Shown here piece by piece: positions 1-8,466 of a DNA stretch of 32,773 nucleotides. The notes beneath the pieces are model-generated. The model saw only the letters and a program-made list of their open reading frames with translations. It ran no database searches and was not told where the DNA came from. Location: assembly GCA_014381505.1 (NCBI GenBank), contig JACNLK010000031.1:1-32773 (forward strand), in the 5' to 3' direction. The position numbers and the translations under genes are program-made. The DNA is from Candidatus Desulfatifera sulfidica (GTDB lineage: Bacteria; Desulfobacterota; Desulfobulbia; Desulfobulbales; Desulfocapsaceae). How positions within the stretch are numbered: position 1 is the stretch's first letter; every line of letters starts with the position of its first letter.

Positions 1-5
1 TGATC

Positions 6-2321
6 TTGAACGAAAACCCTAACTTTTCAAAGCAGCCTAACGAGATAGAGTCCCTTGCCGACAAGCACCGTCGACCGAAACACTCATCCCTTCCCGGAAT
101 AGACATGGACAAACAAGGCCTGTACATCCAACTCTTCAGCATCCACGGCCTCATCCGCGGCCAGGCACCGGAGTTAGGTCGAGATGCAGACACCGGAGGT
201 CAAATCAAATATGTCATAGAGATGGCCCGAGCCTTGGCCCTGCGTGATGATGTGGATCAGGTGGACCTGATCACTCGCCGTATTCGCGATAAAAACCAGG
301 ATTCGGACTACGATCAGGAAATTGAACCACTCTCAAACAAGGCCCGCATCATCCGCATTCAATGCGGCGGTCGCAAGTACATCCGCAAAGAGCTGCTCTG
401 GCCGCATCTGGAGGAGTTCATCGATAAATGTATCGGCTTTATCACGCAGCACCAGCGAATCCCTGACCTCTTTCACGGCCACTATGCTGACGGTGGTTAC
501 GTGGCCATGGAGCTGGCTGCCGCCTTTGACGCTCCTTTTATCTTTACAGGCCACTCCCTGGGACGAAGCAAGCAGGCCAAATTACTGAGCACCGGCCTGA
601 ACCAACAGCAGATCAATCGGCAGTACCACATGGCCACCCGCATCGAGGTTGAAGAAGAGATCATTTCCCAGGCCAAACTGATCATCACCTCCACGGATCA
701 GGAGGCCTCGGAACAGTACGGCCTCTATCAAAACGGCAAGAATGGTCAATATGCGGTGATCCCGCCCGGGATCGATCTGGAGACCTTTTACCCCTATTAC
801 AACTTCCAACTCGACCCCGACCTGATCAATGAAGAGACCCGGCAGGTCCGGCTCACCCTGCTCAACGAACTGAACCGTTTTTGGAGTCACCCGGACAAAC
901 CTTTTATTCTGGCACTCTGCCGTCCCGATCAGCGAAAAAACATCTGCGGTCTCATCGAGGCCTACGGCACCAATCCCGAACTCAAGGCCCTGGCCAACCT
1001 GGCGGTCTTTGCCGGCCTCCGACAGGACATCAACACCATGGGAGACAATGAAAAAGGGGTCCTCACGGACATGCTCCTGCAGATGGATCGTTATGACCTC
1101 TATGGCAAACTGGCCATTCCGAAACAACATGACTTTTCAACAGAGGTCCCCGAACTCTACCGCTTATGCGCCGAACACCGCGGTGTCTTTGTCAATCCGG
1201 CCCTGATTGAACCCTTTGGCCTGACCCTGATCGAGGCCTCGGCCTGTGGTCTGCCGATCATCGCCACCAGCAACGGCGGACCAGTGGATATCGTCGCCAA
1301 CTGCAAGAACGGTATCCTGGTTGATGTCAGCCATAGTGAGGCCATTGCCCAAGCCATCCACACCATTCTCATCGACCCGCAACAGTGGTCCACCTGCTCC
1401 AACAACGGCATCAGCGGAGTGCGCAAGCATTACGCATGGGGACCCCACTGTGAAAAGGTCATGAGCCACGTTCACCAGCTGCTGCCCAGCGAACAGGACA
1501 CGGGGCGACAGCAACTGATGGACAGGGTCCGACCCTCATTCGGCAAGCGACTGACTCATCTGCAGCGCATCATGATCAGCGACATCGACTACACCCTGAT
1601 CGGTGATGACAATAGTCTGCTGCAGTTACTGCAACTTCTGGAAGAATCTCAGGCAGACCTGGCCTGGGGGGTCGCCACCGGTCGCAGTCTGGAACTCACC
1701 CTGGAGGCTATGACCGAATACAACATCCCCCTGCCCGACATTCTCATCTGCTCGGTCGGCACCGAGATCTACTACGGTCCCGACCTGCGCAAGGATAAGG
1801 GCTGGCAGCAGCACATCTCCGCCAAATGGCGGCCGGAACTCATCAAAGAGACCTTGAACAAGCTTGAATTTCTTATTTTTCAGGAAGCCGAAGGCCAGCG
1901 CAGTCACAAGATCAGTTATTACATGGAGGATATTCCGGGCCAGCTCGACACGGTTCAGCAGGCCCTGACGGCGGCCAGGCTTCGATGCCAGGTCATCTAT
2001 TCACACGGCCAGTTCCTTGACATCCTTCCGTTCCGAGCTTCAAAGGGTAAGGCCATCAACTATCTGAAGTACAAGTATAAATTCCGCACCGACCAGATCA
2101 TGGTTGCCGGAGACTCCGGCAATGACACCGATATGCTTCAGGGCAACAACTACGGTCTGGTGGTCGGTAATCACAGCCCGGAACTCGACAGGCTCAAGGG
2201 AAAAGCACGCATCCATTTCAGCCGGGAAAACTATGCCGCAGGTATTATTGACGGCCTGTACCATTACGGCTTTCTGCCAGCCAAGCACACTCCCGGCCCC
2301 CACCCCCCCTGGCCGCTTTAA
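6..2321 (+). CDS. Sucrose-phosphate synthase fused to HAD sucrose-phosphate phosphatase (5' end may lie outside window)
   Basis: Family GT4 glycosyltransferase that would make sucrose-6-phosphate from UDP-glucose and fructose-6-phosphate, followed by a HAD phosphatase that would release sucrose, a cytosolic osmolyte or reserve sugar. The N-terminal GT part has the SPS-type opening SIHGLIRG and GRDADTGGQ, then RPDQRKN, and the donor-binding EPFGLTLIEASACG from about residue 402. The HAD part starts near residue 520: DIDYT (D526/D528), the ATGR threonine, a lysine in SKGKA, and GDSGNDTDML from about 702, so all four HAD motifs look intact. The listed start is a TTG at 6 and the frame is open to the left edge. 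ATG 105 (residue 34), just before the conserved YIQLFSIHG, is an equally plausible start. It converges with the diguanylate cyclase gene 43 nt downstream. Confidence 0.88.
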   Translation: MNENPNFSKQPNEIESLADKHRRPKHSSLPGIDMDKQGLYIQLFSIHGLIRGQAPELGRDADTGGQIKYVIEMARALALRDDVDQVDLITRRIRDKNQDSDYDQEIEPLSNKARIIRIQCGGRKYIRKELLWPHLEEFIDKCIGFITQHQRIPDLFHGHYADGGYVAMELAAAFDAPFIFTGHSLGRSKQAKLLSTGLNQQQINRQYHMATRIEVEEEIISQAKLIITSTDQEASEQYGLYQNGKNGQYAVIPPGIDLETFYPYYNFQLDPDLINEETRQVRLTLLNELNRFWSHPDKPFILALCRPDQRKNICGLIEAYGTNPELKALANLAVFAGLRQDINTMGDNEKGVLTDMLLQMDRYDLYGKLAIPKQHDFSTEVPELYRLCAEHRGVFVNPALIEPFGLTLIEASACGLPIIATSNGGPVDIVANCKNGILVDVSHSEAIAQAIHTILIDPQQWSTCSNNGISGVRKHYAWGPHCEKVMSHVHQLLPSEQDTGRQQLMDRVRPSFGKRLTHLQRIMISDIDYTLIGDDNSLLQLLQLLEESQADLAWGVATGRSLELTLEAMTEYNIPLPDILICSVGTEIYYGPDLRKDKGWQQHISAKWRPELIKETLNKLEFLIFQEAEGQRSHKISYYMEDIPGQLDTVQQALTAARLRCQVIYSHGQFLDILPFRASKGKAINYLKYKYKFRTDQIMVAGDSGNDTDMLQGNNYGLVVGNHSPELDRLKGKARIHFSRENYAAGIIDGLYHYGFLPAKHTPGPHPPWPL

Positions 2322-2364
2322 TCGTAAATCTGCACCATGGGCAGGATAAAACACGGCCCAACGG

Positions 2365-3975
2365 TTAACCCATGACCTCTACCCGATTACGCCCCAGATC
2401 CTTGGCTGCATAAAGCGCGGCATCGGCCCGTTTACTCATGCTGTCAAAAGTATCTTTTTCATCTAATCGACAGGCCGTCAGTCCCACACTGATCGTCACA
2501 CAACCAACAGGCAACTGCGCCACTGACGAACGAGCCAATTCACGTCGAATCCGCTCACAGACATGCAATGCCTCCCTTTTCCGAGTCTCGGCCAGCAAAA
2601 GCATAAACTCCTCACCACCGAATCGAAAGGCTATATCATTCTGGCGAGTTTGTTCAGTTATAAATTGTCCAAGCCAGGCCAGCACCTCATCTCCCTTGAC
2701 GTGTCCATGGGTATCATTAATCTTCTTGAAAAAATCAAGATCAAGCATCACCATGGAAAAAGGTACAGAACTGCGGTTGGACTGCGACTGAACCTGAGCA
2801 AACATATCCGCCAGGATGTGACGATTATAAAGCCCGGTCAACTGATCACGAATCGCCATTTCCTTGATCACTCCGACCTGCTCTTGAATTGTTTTCTCCA
2901 GACGACCGGTGACATAGATCATCGAATAGTACAAAACCAGCTCAAAAAGCAGAAATGAACAAACAGCCAGAATCACCTGGTTCCAGGTAGTTCTCTTGTA
3001 GCTATCGACAATCGCAGTCACATCCTGCCAGGCCAGGACCATCCCCACAGGCTCACGCTCCGGAACAACTGTACCGCGATAATCACGAAGCGGAAAACTG
3101 GTCACCCCATACATCTGCCCGTTCATGGGCAGCACTTCAGTCCCCGCTGTCTGCAGCAAATCCAGCCCCAATGAATTCCCAGTAAAGTGCCTGATTTCTT
3201 CCGAATATCTACTCTCCTCAAGAACAAAATTTCCTATGGGTGGATTCTTTTCAAGATGGTTCCTGATAAAATCAGGCCACATATTTTCCACCATATGTTC
3301 CCGGGTCAACATTACTCCGAAGTGAACACCAGTTAATTGCTCCATCTTCTCCAGGAGTAAGGCAAAAGAGGTCCCGGCTTCCAATGCACCCACATGAATT
3401 TGCGCATCAGTCTCCGGATGCGCAGCAAACATGGGCACCACGCCACGAATTCCGGAATAGACACGACCGGTCTCAAAACCCTTGGTGGGAAGAAGAAATT
3501 TATTGGCATCAACAATGGTGTGGCGAACGTCATCCATACGATCACCAAATTTAGACAATTTATGAACCCGAAGAAACGAAACTGAACCTGGCCCCAGATG
3601 AAAATGGAGCTGACGAGCATCGTAGTCCTTCTGAACCTCCAACCAGCGTTCACCAATCACATCATACAGATTTTGCCGAGCAACGGCAGCTAGCATCCCG
3701 CCCGGGCCTCCGCCTTCAGCCTCCACGGCCTCTTTACCACGCAGAAAAAGCTGTTGCACCGTTTCATCTTGGGCGACAAAGGTAGCCATCTGCTGCATGC
3801 TGCTGCCAGCCATCTCCAAGGCAAGTTCAAACTGGGAACGCAGCTGCACCCCCTGATCATGTACGGCCTGCTGCGCAGCCTGACGGGCGGAAAAATAATT
3901 AGTCACCACAAACAGACAATGCATGGTCAACAACAACGCACTGAGATACAAAAAAATCTGGGTTTGTTTTTTCAT
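2365..3975 (-). CDS. Membrane-bound sensor diguanylate cyclase (GGDEF)
   Basis: Inner-membrane enzyme predicted to make cyclic di-GMP from two GTP in response to an extracytoplasmic signal. A first membrane helix is at about 7-27, a roughly 300-residue periplasmic region of double-Cache type follows, a second helix lies at about 332-355, and a GGDEF domain fills 370-536. The signature is GGEEF (453-457), an active variant, and the inhibitory I-site RxxD is present five residues before it (RQND, 444-447), so product feedback is expected. No EAL domain. The ATG overlaps the umuC stop as ATGA, so it is the third gene of the umuDC transcript and probably translationally coupled. What the periplasmic domain binds cannot be told from sequence. 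Confidence 0.9.
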   Translation of the reverse strand: MKKQTQIFLYLSALLLTMHCLFVVTNYFSARQAAQQAVHDQGVQLRSQFELALEMAGSSMQQMATFVAQDETVQQLFLRGKEAVEAEGGGPGGMLAAVARQNLYDVIGERWLEVQKDYDARQLHFHLGPGSVSFLRVHKLSKFGDRMDDVRHTIVDANKFLLPTKGFETGRVYSGIRGVVPMFAAHPETDAQIHVGALEAGTSFALLLEKMEQLTGVHFGVMLTREHMVENMWPDFIRNHLEKNPPIGNFVLEESRYSEEIRHFTGNSLGLDLLQTAGTEVLPMNGQMYGVTSFPLRDYRGTVVPEREPVGMVLAWQDVTAIVDSYKRTTWNQVILAVCSFLLFELVLYYSMIYVTGRLEKTIQEQVGVIKEMAIRDQLTGLYNRHILADMFAQVQSQSNRSSVPFSMVMLDLDFFKKINDTHGHVKGDEVLAWLGQFITEQTRQNDIAFRFGGEEFMLLLAETRKREALHVCERIRRELARSSVAQLPVGCVTISVGLTACRLDEKDTFDSMSKRADAALYAAKDLGRNRVEVMG

Positions 3976-5300
3976 GATCCTTCGATGATTCCGTCAGGCA
4001 ACACGTTTTCCTGACATTTTTCTGATCCAGCCCCAACCTGAGGCAGGTCCTCCCAGCGAGTGGTATAGGCTGGCGAACAAAAAGACTGCCGCCCGGCCCA
4101 GGTCTTTGCTCGACCTGTCCCGCCATAGCAGAGGGTATCACGTCCCCAACGCCGATTAATTTGGTCCATGGCAGTCATTAATTCCGTATCCGACGATGCG
4201 TTCGCAGTAAACAGCGACAACTGTCGCTGGCCTGCGGGCACCAATCCAGTCAGCATAACACCTACTTTTTGATACAAATAGCCTGTTTTAAACAATTGCT
4301 CAAGACCCTTCAGGGCCGGACGCAGCAAATGCGGTGTGGACGAACCAGGTTCGGGCAGATGGAGAGTCAGGGTCCGTGAATACTGAGGGAGATCGGTGCG
4401 AAAACGATTGGTGAGCAGAAAGACGTGCAGAGAAGAGGCCAGGGAGCGTTGCGCCCGGAGCTTTTCGGCCACCCGACTCACATAGGAAGACAACGCCTCT
4501 CGCAGGTCTGGCAAATCCTTCACCGGACGACCAAAAGAACGGGAACAGACAAGGGTGCGTTTTTGTGCCCGGGAATCATCGATCTCAATACAGGAAACAC
4601 CGCGCAGCTCCATGACCGTGCGCAGGCCAGAGACAGTAAGCTGACGCCGAATCCAATCATCATCGGCCTGTTTGAGTTGCAGACCATTCACAATGCCCCG
4701 ACGACGCAGCTTTTCTACCGAGCGATTACCTATCCCCCAGACATCCCCAACCCCGGTTTGAACCAGGAGGTGATCAATGGCATCTGGCGTCTCTAAACAG
4801 CAGACTCCGGCACAAGCAGGGTCCTTTTTGGCAAATTGATTGGCAACCTTGGCAAGGGTCCTGGTCGGAGCCACGCCTAAGGAAACCGGAATCCCCACAC
4901 ACTGTCGGACTCGTTCACGGATCGTATGACAGTGGCTGGCTAAATCAACAAAGCGGGAGCCAGGAAGCATCAAAAAAGCCTCATCAATGGAGTAGATCTC
5001 CACCTCAGGCTCAAGTTGCTGCAGGACGTCCATGACCCGGTGCGACAGGTCCCCATAGAGAGAGTAGTTAGAGGAAAAGACCTTGACTCCGTGACGCTGA
5101 GCCAGCCCCCGGACCTTAAAATAGGGCGTACCCATTTTAACCCCCAGAGCCTTGACCTCGTTGGAACGGGCAATAACACAGCCATCATTATTGGAGAGGA
5201 CCAATACCGGACGATTATTCAGCTCGGGTCGAAACAACCGCTCACAGGAGACATAAAAGTTGTTGCAATCGACCAGGGCAAAGAATTTTTGCGTGTTCAT
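3972..5300 (-). CDS. umuC: UmuC, Y-family DNA polymerase V catalytic subunit
   Basis: Error-prone translesion polymerase acting with processed UmuD. The Y-family motifs are present: the N-terminal metal aspartate in FALVDCNNFYVSCE (D11) and the catalytic pair in YSIDEAF (D106/E107). The full palm, thumb, finger and little-finger length is there (442 aa, E. coli UmuC is 422). A beta-clamp binding motif of the form QLSLF occurs after the little-finger domain, followed by the UmuC-type C-terminal segment (LMTAMDQIN...YTTRWEDLPQV). It starts 12 nt after the umuD stop, the usual umuDC order. The last 20 or so residues run beyond the family's common end, and the final codon overlaps the next gene. 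Confidence 0.95.
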   Translation of the reverse strand: MNTQKFFALVDCNNFYVSCERLFRPELNNRPVLVLSNNDGCVIARSNEVKALGVKMGTPYFKVRGLAQRHGVKVFSSNYSLYGDLSHRVMDVLQQLEPEVEIYSIDEAFLMLPGSRFVDLASHCHTIRERVRQCVGIPVSLGVAPTRTLAKVANQFAKKDPACAGVCCLETPDAIDHLLVQTGVGDVWGIGNRSVEKLRRRGIVNGLQLKQADDDWIRRQLTVSGLRTVMELRGVSCIEIDDSRAQKRTLVCSRSFGRPVKDLPDLREALSSYVSRVAEKLRAQRSLASSLHVFLLTNRFRTDLPQYSRTLTLHLPEPGSSTPHLLRPALKGLEQLFKTGYLYQKVGVMLTGLVPAGQRQLSLFTANASSDTELMTAMDQINRRWGRDTLCYGGTGRAKTWAGRQSFCSPAYTTRWEDLPQVGAGSEKCQENVLPDGIIEGS

Positions 5301-5312
5301 GCCTTCAAAGAG

Positions 5313-5801
5313 TTAGAGAGAATGAATCACACTGGTCACCACACCCCAGACTTCAAAGGTGGTATCAGCGGTGATTTCCTGAGGTGGATAATCCGGATTC
5401 TCGGCCAACAAGCGGCAGATGCCATCCCCGAGAACAAAACGTTTGACAGTCAGCTCACCGTTCAGCACAGCAATGATAATCCGGCCACTGGCTGGTTCCA
5501 GACTGCGGTCAACCACCAGAAGATCATCATGATTAATCCCGGCACCAGTCATGGAATCACCCGTCACCCGGACAAAAAAAGTGGCCGGAGGATTACGGAT
5601 CAGCAACTCATTCAAATCAAGCTGTCGCTCGATGTAATCATCAGCAGGCGAGGGGAATCCGGCTGAGACCCCGCAGGCAAACAGAGGCCGCAAAACCTTT
5701 TCACCGGGATTGAAACAATAGACCCCCTCAATAGACCCGTCACTTTTCCATGCCTGCACCATATCCAGCATCCCCTCTATCTTCTCCTGTCTGTCTGCCA
5801 T
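5313..5801 (-). CDS. umuD: UmuD, LexA-like S24 self-cleaving protein
   Basis: Polymerase V accessory subunit that cleaves itself with RecA help to give active UmuD'. The catalytic dyad is Ser83 in GDSM and Lys120 in ELTVKRF; their spacing (37) equals that in E. coli UmuD (S60-K97). The scissile bond is predicted at Ala47-Gly48 in SAGFPSPA, again 35 residues before the serine as in E. coli. The pre-cleavage arm is 47 residues, about twice the E. coli length; if Met11 (preceded by GAGGGG) is the true start the arm shrinks to 37. No HTH DNA-binding domain is present, so this is UmuD and not LexA. First gene of the umuD-umuC-GGDEF operon. Confidence 0.93.
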   Translation of the reverse strand: MADRQEKIEGMLDMVQAWKSDGSIEGVYCFNPGEKVLRPLFACGVSAGFPSPADDYIERQLDLNELLIRNPPATFFVRVTGDSMTGAGINHDDLLVVDRSLEPASGRIIIAVLNGELTVKRFVLGDGICRLLAENPDYPPQEITADTTFEVWGVVTSVIHSL

Positions 5802-5869
5802 GAATCATGAAAAAACACTCCACCTCTATTACGAGAATACTCCCAAGCCCCATCTCCGACAAGTCATGA

Positions 5870-5903
5870 ATAATACCACCGCAACAATTCCGATCGACGT
5901 TGT
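5870..5903 (-). promoter_or_regulatory. Candidate umuD promoter and operator palindrome
   Basis: On the minus strand a TATTAT box (5875-5870) lies about 70 nt before umuD. At 5884-5903, where the -35 element would sit, is an imperfect 20-bp palindrome of the form ACAA-N3-CGATCG-N3-TTGT, seven of ten positions symmetric. This is a reasonable place for an SOS repressor site, but the motif is not one I can match to a known LexA box, and no good -35 hexamer is visible. Confidence 0.3.
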
Positions 5904-6006
5904 CGTGACTCATTGACTTGCACATCCTTGAATCAGGTAAACCATGGAATGTCATAAGAAGACGAAAGAGATCCCTGCAAGGCAACACAGATCAAAAAAA
6001 GAATTG

Positions 6007-6036
6007 TTGGTTCAGAAGCCTTCCTTGCGGTATAAT
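6007..6036 (+). promoter_or_regulatory. Candidate sigma-70 promoter of the sensor trio
   Basis: A perfect TATAAT at 6031-6036 is preceded at 18 nt by TTGGTT (6007-6012), a poor -35 box. Transcription would start near 6043, about 40 nt before the ATG at 6082. This supports 6082 rather than 5944 as the start of the binding-protein gene, because the -10 box falls inside the longer reading frame. Confidence 0.4.
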
Positions 6037-6081
6037 GCCACAACGAGGTACAGCTCATTAATCCTGACCACCCGGAAAACA

Positions 6082-7014
6082 ATGCCCCTCCCCACTGCAC
6101 TTCTCTCAATGCTGCGTCTAATCGGTTTTCTCCTGCTGATCCCCGGACTCCTGGCTCTCAGTGGTTGTGACTCCCGCTCAGACCTCCCTCCGGCCAACAC
6201 CAATCAAAAAGTCATTGACCTGAACGACTTGACGCAACTCCCACCCAGCCCGCCATCTCCAAGGAACAAAATTATTCGGGTGGCCGTTGCCGCTATCCTC
6301 TCCCCCTCCGGAACCCTTGATTCCTACAGTCCATTACTGAAATACCTGGAAGAAACATTCAAGCAACCGGTCCACCTGGTCCAACGCAAAACCTATCAAG
6401 AGATCAACGGACTCCTGGCCCAAGGCAAGGTGGATGTTGCCTTTGTCTGCACCGGCGCCTACCTCGAAGGGATCAAGAAGGGAATCATGTCTGCCATAGT
6501 GGTCCCGCAGATCAACGGCCGCACCACATATCAATCCTATATCATCAGTCGTACAGACTCAGCTATCCACACCTTTGATGACCTGCAGGATAAGGTTTTT
6601 GCCTTTACCGATCCCATGTCCAACACCGGCCACCTTTACCCTCTCTCCCTCCTGGACAGTCGAACAGAAACCCCAAGCTCTTTTTTTAATCGTACTATTT
6701 TCACCTACAGCCATGATCGTTCCATCTACGCCGTGGCTGATGGTGTGGCCGACGGAGCCGCTGTGGACAACCTGATTCTGGCCCACGCCCAACAACGTCA
6801 GCCGGAACTGATTAAGCGCCTTAAAATCATTCAGGAGTCACCAGAATACGGCATCCCGCCGGTGGTCGTTCCCAACCAGCTCGCGCCCGAGAAAAAAAAA
6901 CAATTCGAGCAATTCTTTCTCAACATTCACAACCAGGAAGATGGCCGCCGCGCTCTCAAGAGTCTGGCCATCCAACGCTTTGTCAAACCAGATCTCAGCC
7001 TCTACGATTTCTAA
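6082..7014 (+). CDS. PhnD/AioX-like periplasmic oxyanion-binding lipoprotein (sensor component)
   Basis: Extracytoplasmic solute-binding protein of the phosphate/phosphonate (PhnD-like) family, 310 aa from the chosen start. The signal peptide has a hydrophobic stretch and the lipobox LALSGC with Cys29 as the lipidation site, so it should be anchored in an envelope membrane. The family core follows: IIRVAVAAILSPSGT, YSPLLKYLEE, VDVAFVCTGAYLEG and FAFTDPMSNTGHLYP. ATG 6082 was chosen over ATG 5944 because of the signal peptide and the upstream -10 box. No ABC permease or ATPase gene is nearby. Instead the stop codon abuts the histidine kinase start, which points to a sensing role as in AioX of arsenite oxidase regulation. 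The ligand (arsenate, arsenite, phosphate or other oxyanion) is inferred from context only. Confidence 0.82.
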   Translation: MPLPTALLSMLRLIGFLLLIPGLLALSGCDSRSDLPPANTNQKVIDLNDLTQLPPSPPSPRNKIIRVAVAAILSPSGTLDSYSPLLKYLEETFKQPVHLVQRKTYQEINGLLAQGKVDVAFVCTGAYLEGIKKGIMSAIVVPQINGRTTYQSYIISRTDSAIHTFDDLQDKVFAFTDPMSNTGHLYPLSLLDSRTETPSSFFNRTIFTYSHDRSIYAVADGVADGAAVDNLILAHAQQRQPELIKRLKIIQESPEYGIPPVVVPNQLAPEKKKQFEQFFLNIHNQEDGRRALKSLAIQRFVKPDLSLYDF

Positions 7015-8466
7015 ATGATATCCCCTGCACCTGAACAAACCGCTCTGCCAACCCGACGAAGAAATATCAAAGATTGGCTCTTCAGCATCCCGCTCCGTTT
7101 CAAGATCATGGGGCTGGCCGTAGGACTGGTGGCCCTGTTTGGAACAGTCACAATCTTCAAGGTCCATGATATCCTGCTCAGTAACATGAAAACCCTGCTC
7201 AAAGAGGAGAGTCTTTCCGTGGCCAGAGAGATGTCTCCTCATGCCCGGGAGCACATCCTGATCAATGACATCTACGGCCTTACCCGGCTCCTCCGGAGCA
7301 CTGTCGAAAATCGACCAGAGGTCCATTACGCCTTTGTCGTTGACAATGACCATGAAATCCTTGCCCACTCCTTCACCAATGGTTTCCCAAAAAATCTGAT
7401 CAAACAAATCCACAAAGACAACCTCCAGGAACAAATCCTGCCCCTGAGCACCACCGAAGGAATTGTCTGGGACAGCTTTTACCCGATCCCCGAGACCGGC
7501 TTCGGCGGTGTACGGGTCGGGGTGAGCGAGACCCTCATGCAAGAGCAGATCAGCGCCTTTTTACGCTCTTTATTTTTGCATACCCTGGGAGCGATTCTGG
7601 TCGCTCTGGTCCTGTCAATTTTACTGGCCCATATCCTCACAAGACCCATCAAGCAGCTCCTTGATGCCACCCAGGCCCTGAAACAGGGTAATTATGATTG
7701 TATCCAAACTAAGTTTCTCCAGGACGAAGTCGGCCATCTGGTTCGAGCCTTCAATGACATGCTCCTGCAACTCCAACAGGCCGAGCACGATCGACAGGAT
7801 AAGGAAAAAATCCGCAAGGAGTTTCTCCAACGCATCATCGGCACTCAGGAACAAGAACGCAAACGAGTGGCCCGTGAACTCCATGACCAGACCGGACAGG
7901 CCCTGACCTCGATCATGGTTCGCCTGAAAATGCTCGACAAGGCCCAACCCACAGAACTCAGCCGGGAAATCGCCGCCCTGAAGGAGACACTGATCGAAGA
8001 GATAGGGGCCCTCCACCACCTGGCCCTTGAGCTGCGCCCCAGCGTCCTCGATGACATGGGCCTGGCTCCTGCACTGGAACATTACAGCGCCCAGTTCCAG
8101 GAACGCCACGGAGTGGAGATAAAACTTGTCACCATTGACATGGAAGACAAACGGGCCGATCTCTGCGTCGAGACCTGCATCTATCGCATTATCCAGGAAT
8201 CGTTGACAAATGTGGCCAGACACGCCAACGCCCGCCACATCAGTATTCTGCTCGAATGGCGACAAGATCAACTTCGTGGCATCATAGAAGACGACGGCAA
8301 TGGCTTCAACCCGGAAGGCGTATCCAAAGAGCGTCTCGGCCTTTACGGCATGGAAGAAAGGGCCCGCCTTCTTGGCGGCACGCTGAAAATAGACTCGGAA
8401 CCCGGTGAAGGCACTCTGGTTTCCTTCAACCTCCCTGCTCAATGCATCTCGGAATGTTATGAATAA
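7015..8466 (+). CDS. NarX-type sensor histidine kinase
   Basis: Inner-membrane kinase, 483 aa. Membrane helix at about 31-49, a periplasmic sensor region of about 130 residues, second helix at about 187-206, HAMP linker at about 205-258, then a HisKA_3 domain with the phospho-acceptor His290 in RELHDQTGQALT. The ATP-binding domain has the N-box in QESLTNVARHA, the G1 motif EDDGNGF and the G2 region GLYGMEERARLLGG. The ATG follows the preceding TAA directly (TAAATG), and the gene overlaps the response regulator by 8 nt, so the three are one transcript. The partner is almost certainly the downstream NarL-type regulator, and the input is probably the binding protein upstream. Confidence 0.93.
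   Translation: MISPAPEQTALPTRRRNIKDWLFSIPLRFKIMGLAVGLVALFGTVTIFKVHDILLSNMKTLLKEESLSVAREMSPHAREHILINDIYGLTRLLRSTVENRPEVHYAFVVDNDHEILAHSFTNGFPKNLIKQIHKDNLQEQILPLSTTEGIVWDSFYPIPETGFGGVRVGVSETLMQEQISAFLRSLFLHTLGAILVALVLSILLAHILTRPIKQLLDATQALKQGNYDCIQTKFLQDEVGHLVRAFNDMLLQLQQAEHDRQDKEKIRKEFLQRIIGTQEQERKRVARELHDQTGQALTSIMVRLKMLDKAQPTELSREIAALKETLIEEIGALHHLALELRPSVLDDMGLAPALEHYSAQFQERHGVEIKLVTIDMEDKRADLCVETCIYRIIQESLTNVARHANARHISILLEWRQDQLRGIIEDDGNGFNPEGVSKERLGLYGMEERARLLGGTLKIDSEPGEGTLVSFNLPAQCISECYE

Noticed and set aside
5016-5666. Plus-strand ORF of 216 aa across umuC/umuD
   Set aside because: It spans two well-supported genes on the other strand and shows no recognisable motif.
5944-6081. Upstream start (ATG 5944) for the binding lipoprotein
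   Set aside because: It would place 46 charged residues before the signal peptide and put the TATAAT box inside the gene.
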